A stretch of DNA of 64,000 nt from JBBRVW01 sp963784645 (GTDB lineage Bacteria; Actinomycetota; Actinomycetes; JACCUZ01). A model generated the notes under the pieces. The model saw nothing but the letters and a program-made list of their open reading frames with translations, was not told the origin of the DNA and did not search any database. The first letter of the stretch is position 1, and the number at the start of each line of letters is the position of its first letter. The stretch is taken from the NCBI GenBank assembly GCA_963784645.1, contig CAWARY010000002.1, positions 434,001 through 498,000 of the forward strand. Direction: 5' to 3'. Made by a program: the position numbers and the translations under genes. This document shows positions 57,265 through 64,000 of this stretch, one piece after another.

Positions 57265-57945
57265 CTACGGCGAGGAGGGCGACGGCGGGGAGGACGACGT
57301 GGTGGGGGCCGCCTTCGTGACCGTGGTCCGGGGTTCGAGCAGCGAGGCGTACTGCTCGCCCGTCACGGGACCCGCGACCTGCTCCCCGCCAGGCAGTGGG
57401 ACGTCGACGGGGGCACCGTTGCGCAGCAGCGTGACTGCGTCCACCCCCGCGACGGACGTGGCGGTCAGCACGATCTGGGCCACCGCGAGCGGAAGCCGCT
57501 CGGCGGCCGGCGGCGGGTCGCCCGGTGTCAACTCGAGCGAGGCGACCCCGTCCTCGACACCAGCCAGGCTCAGCCCGGCCCCCTGGCCGAGCGCGGTGTC
57601 GAGACCCAGCGCACGGTCCGCGTCGGTCGGGCCGGCCGTGAGGCGCTCCAGCAGCGCGCCCTCCACGGTGTCGAGGCCAGTTGCAGGCAGCGTCTGGGGC
57701 GAGGCCACGAGCTGGTCGTCGGGGCTGACGAAGAAGACCTGCGGCCGCGTGATGACGGTGCCTGGCGCCGCCGAGGGCGTCGGCGACTCCGACGCCGACG
57801 AGGTCGGCGCCAGCAGCCGGTACGGGACGCGGTCCTTGCTCACCGTCACGGGGTCACCGTCGGTCGGCACCCCGCAGCCCGCGGCGAGCACCAGCACGGT
57901 CAGCCCGCCGACGACGGCACGGGGGACTGCGCCGGGCCCGGTCAC
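57265..57945 (-). CDS. GerMN-domain lipoprotein (LpqB-like)
   Basis: A 226-residue lipoprotein with a signal ending LAAGC (Cys24). A short Ser/Pro/Thr-rich linker (SSASESPTPSAAP) precedes the GerMN domain (about residues 65-195, including VEGALLERLTAGPTDADRALG), and a Ser/Pro-rich tail follows. In the MtrAB system the GerMN lipoprotein LpqB modulates kinase MtrB; this one is much shorter than LpqB (about 580 residues). The GTG start overlaps the kinase stop, so it is co-translated with the two-component pair. Confidence 0.85.
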   Translation of the reverse strand: MTGPGAVPRAVVGGLTVLVLAAGCGVPTDGDPVTVSKDRVPYRLLAPTSSASESPTPSAAPGTVITRPQVFFVSPDDQLVASPQTLPATGLDTVEGALLERLTAGPTDADRALGLDTALGQGAGLSLAGVEDGVASLELTPGDPPPAAERLPLAVAQIVLTATSVAGVDAVTLLRNGAPVDVPLPGGEQVAGPVTGEQYASLLEPRTTVTKAAPTTSSSPPSPSSP

Positions 57946-59326
57946 GACGTTCCCGCCGGGGGAACCAGCGATGCGGGCAGCTGAACCACGAAGCGGGCAC
58001 CCCGCACGTCGTTCGACGTGCACCACACGACCCCGGCGTGCGCCTGGACCGTCTCGCTGACCAGGCTCAGTCCCAGCCCCGCCCCGGGCAGCGAGCCACG
58101 CGACCCGTCGCGGTGGAACCGCTCGAAGACCTGCTCCCGGTCCCCCGGGGGCACCCCGGGCCCGTCGTCGTCGACGCAGACGATCACCTTGGGCTGCTGC
58201 CCGCCGAGACCCTCTTCGGTCACCGAGACCCGGGTGAGGCCGGCGCCGTGACGGTCGGCGTTGTCGAACAGGTTCCGCAGCGCACGCGACATCTGCTGCT
58301 TGTCCACGTCGACGAGCAGGGGCTTGGCCGGCGCTACCAGCAGGGCGGCCGAGCGACCACTCTCCAGCAGCGTCTGCCGCACCAGCTCGGCGGCGTCCAC
58401 GCCCTGCACCACCCGCAGGGGGGCGCCCGCATCGAGCCGGCCGAGGTCCAGCAGGTCCTGCAGCATCCGGTGGAAGCGGTCCAGGTCCCCGCGGATCAGG
58501 TCGAGCACCTGGGCGCTGCGCGGAGTGAGCTCGTCACGTCGCCGTTCGAGCACGTCCACGCTGGTCAGCAACGCGGTCAGCGGGGACCGGAGCTCATGGC
58601 TGACGTCCGCCGTGAACCGTGCGTCGCGCTCGATCCGCTCGGCGAGGGCATCGACCATCGAGTTGAACGAGCCGACGAAGGTGGCCAGGTCGGGGTCGTC
58701 GGTGGCGGGCAGGCGCGTGTCGAGCTGCCCACCGGCGATCCGGGCCGCTGCGCCGGCGACAGCGTCCAGCGGAGCGACCGCGCGGCGGGCGGCCCATCGC
58801 CCCAGCACCGCCGCGGCCACCATGACGGCGACGGCGAAGCCGATGAGGACGGCGCGCAAGGTGTGCAGCGTGCCTTGCAGCTCGTCCGTCGCGGTGACCT
58901 CGTAGAACTCGGCCCCGGCGACCGGCAACGGCACCCCGACCAGGACGGACGGCACCCCGGCCACCGAGGTCCACTGCACGGTGGCGCTGCCCTCGTCGAC
59001 CTGCCCGCGCAGGGCGATCGGGAGCTCGGTCTCGCCGACGTCGAGGGAGGACGAGTACCAGCGCCCGCGACGGTGCACCAGGACCGTCGAGTTTGCCGGC
59101 GGCGAGGTGGCGCCGAGGACGTCGCTCACCCGGCGGCCGCGGGTCAGCAGCCCGTCCCGCACGTAGGAGGCGTCCGCGAACGCCTGGCGCAGGGCGCTGC
59201 GTTCGCGCTGGTCGATCAGGTAGCTGCGAGCCACCCCGTAGGTACCCAGACCCATCACCCCTGCGAGCAGCACCCCACCGAGCGCGAACAGGGCGGTCAG
59301 CGTGGCCCGCAGCCCCCACGGCGACC

Positions 59327-59330
<4 letters not shown>
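57942..59330 (-). CDS. Sensor histidine kinase (HAMP-HisKA-HATPase)
   Basis: A 462-residue membrane kinase. The first helix is at about residues 10-32, the extracytoplasmic sensor at about 33-160 and the second helix at about 163-185. HAMP follows, then the H-box FTADVSHELRSPLTALLTSVDVL, N-box LRNLFDNADRHGAG, G1 CVDDDGPGVPPGD and the G2 segment GAGLGLSLV. It resembles MtrB/CseC-type kinases. Its start overlaps the response-regulator stop (ATGA). The signal is unknown; an envelope signal transmitted through the GerMN lipoprotein is plausible. Confidence 0.94.
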
Positions 59331-60034
<704 letters not shown>

Positions 60035-60084
60035 CGCTGCATCCTGTCAGTCCATGGCGCAGTCGCTGACCGCCGACGGAGTTC

Positions 60085-60103
60085 GTGACGGCGTTCGTCA
60101 CGG
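60085..60103. promoter_or_regulatory. Inverted repeat upstream of response regulator
   Basis: CGTGACG (60085-60091) and CGTCACG (60097-60103) around a 5-nt spacer, with GTTCGT also directly repeated (60083 and 60095). It lies 51 nt before the response-regulator start and could be its own operator. Confidence 0.4.
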
Positions 60104-60223
60104 AACCGCAAAGGAAGGGCTGCGCTGACCGCAACGTCCGGTGGTGATGCTGGGCGTGCCCGCGATCGACGGGGTCGGCGGTCGGCCACCCACCATGCCG
60201 GGGGCCTTGACGGGAGGAACTTC

Positions 60224-60547
60224 GTGGAGACCTTGCAGCACTCGGGAAGCACGGCAGTCATCGTTCTCGACGAGCAGACCGCGTCCGGTGGCATCGCCGC
60301 CATGCGCGAGCGGGTCGAGTCCCACCTGCGGGCGGGTGCCACCAGCATCGTCGTCGACATCGCCGCCGTGCCCCGGCTGTCCTCGACCCTGCTCGCCTCG
60401 TTGCTGTGGACGCATCGCGCCTGCCAGCGGCGCGGCGGCCGGGTCACCCTCCGGTCTCCGAACAGGTCCTGCCGGGAGATGCTCGCCCGGACCGGGTTGC
60501 GACCCCTGTTCCTGCCTTCGGCCTCGCGGGCGCGGTGGACTGCGTGA
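60224..60547 (+). CDS. STAS-domain protein (anti-sigma antagonist-like)
   Basis: A 107-residue STAS domain of the SpoIIAA/RsbV type: IVVDIAAVPRLSSTLLASLLWTHRACQRRGGRVTL, with a Ser in the position where antagonists are phosphorylated (LSSTLLASL). It would bind an anti-sigma kinase or act in a stressosome-like switch. No RsbW-type kinase is adjacent. The GTG at 60224 has GGGAGGA at good spacing. Its stop overlaps the start of the next gene. Confidence 0.85.
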   Translation: METLQHSGSTAVIVLDEQTASGGIAAMRERVESHLRAGATSIVVDIAAVPRLSSTLLASLLWTHRACQRRGGRVTLRSPNRSCREMLARTGLRPLFLPSASRARWTA

Positions 60548-61044
60548 CCATCACCGCGGCTGCCCTCCGGACGGCCGAGCGGGCCGAGCACGTCGACGCC
60601 ACCTGGTCGGTGGTCACCGCGTGCCGTGGCACGGCCGTGGCGCACGCCGTCCGGCGCGCCGACTCTCTCGAGGTGCGGGTCGGCGACGGAGTCACCGACT
60701 CCCGCGGTCACCACCTCAGCACCGCCGTCGCGACGTTGCGCGCCGACTGCTCGCTGACGGTCCGGACGCAGGCGGCGCCGCCGGCGCTGTGGGTGCAGAG
60801 CGGCGGCGTCTGGCTGCTGCCCTCCGGTGCGGACGGGCAGGACCCGCAGCTCGGCTCCGAGGACAGGCTGCTCCTGCTGTCCGCCGACACGCTCGAAGCC
60901 GAACCGTCCGGGCTCGTCGGCCTCCTGTCGATGCCCGCGGACTCCGTGCTCGGCCTGCCGCCCGACGAGCTGCTCTCCCTGGTGCTGCCCACCGGGCGAA
61001 CGGGCGCCGCCGCCGTCGTCTGGCGCAGCCCGGGGCAGGCCTGA
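60544..61044 (+). CDS. Uncharacterised protein coupled to STAS gene
   Basis: A 166-residue soluble protein beginning at a GTG that overlaps the STAS stop (GTGA). The C-terminal half (LWVQSGGVWLLPSGADGQ, then EDRLLLLSADTLEAEPSGLVGLL) recalls the terminal part of PP2C/SpoIIE-type phosphatases, where a threshold strand and acidic residues occur. The metal-binding aspartates of an active phosphatase are not evident. The function is unknown; context suggests a partner-switching role with the STAS protein. Confidence 0.65.
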   Translation: MTITAAALRTAERAEHVDATWSVVTACRGTAVAHAVRRADSLEVRVGDGVTDSRGHHLSTAVATLRADCSLTVRTQAAPPALWVQSGGVWLLPSGADGQDPQLGSEDRLLLLSADTLEAEPSGLVGLLSMPADSVLGLPPDELLSLVLPTGRTGAAAVVWRSPGQA

Positions 61045-61058
61045 CGCAGGACACGGCA

Positions 61059-61080
61059 GGACGGGGCACCGGTCCCGTCC
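61059..61080. terminator. Hairpin between convergent genes
   Basis: GGACGGG (61059-61065) pairs with CCCGTCC (61074-61080) over an 8-nt loop, 15 nt after the preceding stop and 16 nt before the end of the convergent small gene. A bidirectional terminator is likely. Confidence 0.6.
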
Positions 61081-61095
61081 GAGACGACAGGGGGG

Positions 61096-61281
61096 TCAGT
61101 CCGCCGGCGCGAGCCCGTCGATGTGCGAGAGGTCGGCGCCAGCGCGAGCGGCGATGTCGAGCAGGTCCGCCAGGCGCGCAGCCGCCGACGCCGCGGCCTC
61201 GGCATCCCAGGCCGATGCCAGCTCCCGGCGGGCGGCGGTCAGCTGGGCCGTCATCTCGGCGACGAACATCGGTGCGGTCAT
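61096..61281 (-). CDS. Small helical protein, unknown
   Basis: A 61-residue protein predicted to be largely helical and Ala-rich (FVAEMTAQLTAARRELASAWD, then ARLADLLDIAARAG). The ATG at 61281 follows GGGAGAGG at good spacing, which supports it being a real gene. No family recognised. It may be co-regulated with its stress-type neighbours. Confidence 0.55.
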   Translation of the reverse strand: MTAPMFVAEMTAQLTAARRELASAWDAEAAASAAARLADLLDIAARAGADLSHIDGLAPAD

Positions 61282-61457
61282 GGCGGCCTCTCCCGGCTCG
61301 GTCGTCGTGGCGGCCCTCGACTGCCACCCGCCCATGCTCTGACCCGCGCGTTGCAGGGTCCGGACGAGATCATTGCGGTCGTGTGACGTTGTCCTCGCGT
61401 TTCCCGACCCGTCGGAGCCCCCCGGGTGCCGTCGTCCCCGCACCCGCACGAGGCGAA

Positions 61458-61485
61458 GGGGCACCACCCGGCTGGGTGGCGCCCC
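61458..61485 (-). terminator. 12-bp hairpin after membrane-protein gene
   Basis: GGGGCACCACCC (61458-61469) pairs with GGGTGGCGCCCC (61474-61485) with one mismatch and a 4-nt loop, 20 nt past the stop of the gene ending at 61506. It is a probable terminator without a T-tract. Confidence 0.65.
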
Positions 61486-61505
61486 TCCGCGAGGGAGCTG
61501 CTGGA

Positions 61506-62093
61506 TCAGGCGGTGGCCGGCTGGCGTGCGGGGGGCCGGTGGCCGCCGAGCTCCACGACCTCGTCGGTGCGCCGGGCGTGGATGAAGCCGAGCACCGACA
61601 GCAGCAGGAGCAGGGCTGCTCCGCCGAACGCGACGAAGGCCGCGATGCCGGCGACCGTGGCCATCGTGTCGAAGGCGTAGGCGTTGAGCAGCAGGCCGCG
61701 CAGCGTCTCGCCCTTGAACGTGGTGGCGACCTGGCCGGCCAGCTCCTGGTCGTCAGGGTTGGCCCGCGACTCCTCGCTCAGCTGCGAGTAGGTCTTGCCG
61801 CCGCCGATGCCGTCGAGGTGCACGGCGATGTAGTGGTCGGCGTAGGCCCTGGCCTGCGCGCCGGTCGTCAGCTCCTGGCCGGCGTACTGCGTGAGGTACG
61901 GCTTGACGGCCGGGTCGGCCAGGCTCTCGCTGCCCTTGGCCGGGAAGGTGATCTGCTGCGCGCTGAGCTGGGTCGTGACCTGGTCGTGGACGAAGCCGTG
62001 CGCCCAGGTGAGCATCCCGCCGGCGGCGAGCAGGACGACGGCGAGCACGAGGCCGCCGGTTGCCATCAGTGAGTCGAACGTCTTGCGGCGCAT
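61506..62093 (-). CDS. Two-helix membrane protein, unknown
   Basis: A 195-residue protein with an N-terminal helix (LMATGGLVLAVVLLAAGGMLTW), an outside segment of about 100 residues (VTTQLSAQQITFPAKGSESL and further), and a second helix (AGIAAFVAFGGAALLLLLSVLGFI) before a short cytoplasmic tail. Related proteins are widespread in actinobacteria without a known function. AAGGAGA lies 7 nt before the ATG. DosR-like palindromes lie 79-146 nt upstream, hinting at hypoxia or stress control. Confidence 0.8.
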   Translation of the reverse strand: MRRKTFDSLMATGGLVLAVVLLAAGGMLTWAHGFVHDQVTTQLSAQQITFPAKGSESLADPAVKPYLTQYAGQELTTGAQARAYADHYIAVHLDGIGGGKTYSQLSEESRANPDDQELAGQVATTFKGETLRGLLLNAYAFDTMATVAGIAAFVAFGGAALLLLLSVLGFIHARRTDEVVELGGHRPPARQPATA

Positions 62094-62171
62094 CTCGGTC
62101 TCCTTCGTAGGGCGACGCCCTCTGCGCCGTCTGCCGTTCCTTGCGGTTCCAGGCTCGTCGTGCGCCGGCAC

Positions 62172-62239
62172 GGGACCCAGGGTCCAAGTGCTCCGATCGG
62201 CCCGGGTCCTGGCCCCGGAAGTCCCGGGACCAAAGGCCC
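62172..62239. promoter_or_regulatory. Two DosR-like palindromes upstream of membrane gene
   Basis: GGGACCCAGGGTCC (62172-62185) and GGGACCAAAGGCCC (62226-62239) resemble the half-sites of the DosR/DevR box (GGGAC-N4-GTCCC type). They lie upstream of the gene starting at 62093. GC-rich background makes chance matches possible, and part of this stretch may serve as the acg terminator. Confidence 0.4.
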
Positions 62240-62252
62240 GGCGCTGCGCGCC

Positions 62253-63251
62253 TCAGCTCCGGACCGGGCCGGTGTCGAGGACCTCAGCCGTGCCCCGCCG
62301 CGGGGTGTCCGCGCCCGGCCGGCCATAGCCGAGCCGCAGCACCATCTGCGGGTGCCCCACCACGCCCAGGGCCGCGCCCAGCCGGGCCCTGCTCCACTCC
62401 CGGTCCACGACCTGGCCGAGCGGCTGGGCCTGGACGCCCTCGACCGTGGCACGCAGAAGGAGGGCCATCAGGGCCTCGCCGGCGCGTAACCAGTCGGCGG
62501 TACCGTCCAGCACCGTGCCGATCACGATGGCCAGCGGTCGCTCGGCCGGCTGGGGCGCGGCGGTCCCGCGCGCCGGGGACGGCGCGGCGTCCGCCGGCGG
62601 CCCATCGAACCGGCGCAGAGCCAGGTTGCTCGCCCGGTCGTGCACGGCGGGGGTGGCGCTCGCGGGCAGCCCGTCCCGCGCACCCTCCGGGCGCATCGTC
62701 CAGAGGGCGAGCTCCTGCGAGTAGGCCGGGTCCTCGCGCTCGTCCTCGTCGGCCCGGGCGAGCAGGACGGTGAGAAAGGCGAGGTCGTCGGGCTCCGACA
62801 CGACCCGCACCCAGGCACCCTGTTCCGCCGCGGCGGCGCGGATCTCCGCGACGACGTCGGGCGGCAGCGCGCGGTCCTCGAACGGTCCGCGTTGGGTGTG
62901 GCGGCGTCGCGCCGCGGCGGCGAGGGCGACGTCAGCGTCCACCACCCGGTGGCCGGGCACGGGTACCAGCGTGGCGAGCACGTCGGGGTCGCCCGTCTGG
63001 GGGAGCGGCACCACCCCGGCGTCGAAGCCCTGCAGCCGCAGCGCCAGGCGGGCGAGGTGCAGCGCGGTGCCGCAGCTGATGACCTGCTGCCGGCCGGTCG
63101 GGTCGAGCACCTCGAGCTGACGCGCGGGGTCGCGGCTGAGGGTGAGCGTGTCGCCGTCCACCCGGAAGCGCCACGGCTGCGTGTTGTGCACCGAAGGGGC
63201 GAGACGCGCGAGGTCCACGGCGGCGACGAGGTCGAGCTGGGTGGTCGTCAT
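62253..63251 (-). CDS. Acg-family FMN-binding nitroreductase-like protein
   Basis: A 332-residue homologue of the mycobacterial Acg/Rv3131 group, built of two nitroreductase-fold halves. Signatures are ARLAPSVHNTQPWRFRVDGDTLTLSRDPARQL, VISCGTALHLARLALR and RRHTQRGPFEDRALP. The C-terminal half has ADWLRAGEALMALLLRATVEGVQAQPL and LGVVGHPQMVLRLGYGRPG. Acg is thought to bind and sequester FMN; in Mycobacterium it belongs to the DosR dormancy regulon. The ATG at 63251 begins TTTQLDLVAAVDLARLAPS. A DosR-like box lies 36 nt upstream. Confidence 0.9.
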   Translation of the reverse strand: MTTTQLDLVAAVDLARLAPSVHNTQPWRFRVDGDTLTLSRDPARQLEVLDPTGRQQVISCGTALHLARLALRLQGFDAGVVPLPQTGDPDVLATLVPVPGHRVVDADVALAAAARRRHTQRGPFEDRALPPDVVAEIRAAAAEQGAWVRVVSEPDDLAFLTVLLARADEDEREDPAYSQELALWTMRPEGARDGLPASATPAVHDRASNLALRRFDGPPADAAPSPARGTAAPQPAERPLAIVIGTVLDGTADWLRAGEALMALLLRATVEGVQAQPLGQVVDREWSRARLGAALGVVGHPQMVLRLGYGRPGADTPRRGTAEVLDTGPVRS

Positions 63252-63286
63252 GCGTCCAGGGTGCGAGGCGGGGCGGATGGCGGGGA

Positions 63287-63300
63287 GGGCCGATGGTCCC
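63287..63300. promoter_or_regulatory. DosR-like box upstream of acg-type gene
   Basis: GGGCCGATGGTCCC followed by GAA matches the core of the DosR/DevR palindrome at most positions and is placed 36 nt before the acg-type ATG, a plausible activator site. No DosR gene is in the window. Confidence 0.45.
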
Positions 63301-63355
63301 GAAGGCGGGAGTCCCACGGACCTTGGGGGGGCCGGGCTCGCACGCCTCGTCCGGG

Positions 63356-64000
63356 TCAACACCTGCCGGCCGGCCCAGGCGGTGCGCCGGAGCCCATGGT
63401 CCTGGACCGGACCAGCCGGGCGGAGCGGACGAGCGCGGCGGGTACGGCGGCGAGCAGCAGGCAGACGAGCCAGGTACCCGCGGGCAGCGGTTCGGTGCGC
63501 AGCAGGGCCTGCAGCGGCGGCAGCACCACCGCAGCCACCTGGAGGGCGGCGGCGACCGTCGCGGCGACGGTGAGGAACGCGTTGTGCCGCGCCGCGCCGC
63601 GGTCCCGGGAGGCCAGCGCGACACCGATCTGGGCCAGGCCGAGCACGAGGAAGGCAGCCGCGCGGCCGTCGGCCCCGGCGTGCCGGGCGAGGACGGCGGC
63701 GAGCAGCGTCACCACGGTGATGACCGAGCCGGTCGCCGCGACCCGGGTCAGCAGCGGTCGATCGAGCACCGAAGTCCCCGGAGGGATCGGCGGCCGGCGC
63801 AGGACGTCGGGGGCGGCCGGCTCGGCGCCCATCGCCACTCCGGGCAGGCCGTGGGTCAGCATGTTGATCCACAGGATCTGGCCGGGGAGCAGCGGTACGC
63901 GGAAGCCGAGGAACGGCGCGAGCAGGACGAAGGCCACCTCGGCCAGACCGCCGCTGAGCGCGTAGCCGAGGAACCGCCGCAGGTTGTCGTGGATCCGCCG
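63356..64000 (-). CDS. Cation-transporting P-type ATPase, C-terminal part (CtpF-like)
   Basis: The last 214 residues of a P2-type (Ca2+/Mg2+-like) ATPase; the start is beyond the window. The visible part begins RRIHDNLRRFLGYALSGGLAEV, which follows the hinge region in this family. The helix-5/6 motif ILWINMLTHGLPGVAMGAEP and the cation-ATPase C-terminal domain follow (VLRRPPIPPGTSVLDRPLL, then four helices). The closest well-known relative is mycobacterial CtpF, also a DosR-regulon member, consistent with the acg neighbour downstream. Confidence 0.88.
   Translation of the reverse strand, partial: RRIHDNLRRFLGYALSGGLAEVAFVLLAPFLGFRVPLLPGQILWINMLTHGLPGVAMGAEPAAPDVLRRPPIPPGTSVLDRPLLTRVAATGSVITVVTLLAAVLARHAGADGRAAAFLVLGLAQIGVALASRDRGAARHNAFLTVAATVAAALQVAAVVLPPLQALLRTEPLPAGTWLVCLLLAAVPAALVRSARLVRSRTMGSGAPPGPAGRC

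Noticed and set aside
61059..61080. Additional DosR-like box (GGGGCACCGGTCCC)
   Set aside because: It lies between convergent gene ends, where a terminator hairpin explains it better than an activator site.

Overview
This window is 64 kb of very GC-rich chromosomal DNA from an actinobacterium (Actinomycetota). The lineage markers are a four-gene conservon (sensor kinase, roadblock, DUF742, GTPase), the proteasome activator Bpa with its C-terminal GQYL, a SigE-family ECF sigma factor, CsoR, GerMN and Acg-type proteins, frequent GTG starts, and many start codons that follow a TANNNT -10 box by 6-8 nt with no Shine-Dalgarno. Nocardioidaceae or a relative is plausible, but the family cannot be fixed from sequence alone. 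I see no phage, CRISPR array or intact insertion sequence.

Layout. 1-7.1 kb: arginine deiminase (cut by the window edge), a secreted heparinase II/III-like lyase, an SDR dehydrogenase, a larB-larC-GDT1 operon and a DUF4446 protein. 7.1-12.1 kb: one 1659-residue LPXTG-anchored surface protein with about nine cadherin-like repeats. 12.4-22.2 kb: pheA, a membrane/lipid operon (PAP2, diacylglycerol kinase-like, BrkB), a second PAP2, serS, a threonine-aldolase-like enzyme, an ECF sigma factor coupled to a membrane partner, and a HAD phosphatase. 22.2-24 kb: an AbiEi/DUF559 nuclease-like gene bracketed by near-identical palindromes, then bpa. 24-31.7 kb: GNAT, a PadR-controlled FtsX/ATPase exporter, an EAL-GAF phosphodiesterase and a quinone oxidoreductase. 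31.9-37.9 kb: the conservon. 37.9-44.2 kb: VOC protein, DUF2236 oxygenase, a TPP-riboswitch-controlled YkoEDC-like ECF importer and an NmrA-like reductase. 44.4-48.2 kb: a copper operon (csoR, copZ, a frameshifted secreted protein, copA). 48.2-54.8 kb: GNAT, tRNA-Ser, then a LysR/aminotransferase/sugar-type ABC importer cassette. 54.9-64 kb: a secreted glycoside-hydrolase-like protein, a universal stress protein, an MtrAB-LpqB-like signalling trio, STAS proteins, a small membrane protein, an Acg-type nitroreductase and the end of a CtpF-like P-type ATPase.

How genes work together. Translational coupling (ATGA, GTGA or TTGA overlaps) links larB-larC, PAP2-dagK, sigE with its partner, padR-ATPase-permease, the ECF A and T genes, copZ to copA, the two sugar permeases, response regulator-kinase-lipoprotein, and STAS with its partner. 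The copper operon has two G-tract palindromes before csoR that fit CsoR operators. The thiamine-precursor importer is under a TPP riboswitch. The Usp, Acg and CtpF genes at the right end recall the mycobacterial DosR dormancy set, and DosR-like palindromes lie upstream of acg and the neighbouring membrane gene.

The least explained features are the palindrome-flanked nuclease gene (22.27-23.37 kb), the repetitive arginine-motif tail of the conservon kinase, the CxxCxxCxxC cluster in the sigma-factor partner, and the highly structured non-coding segment at 39.7-40.0 kb.
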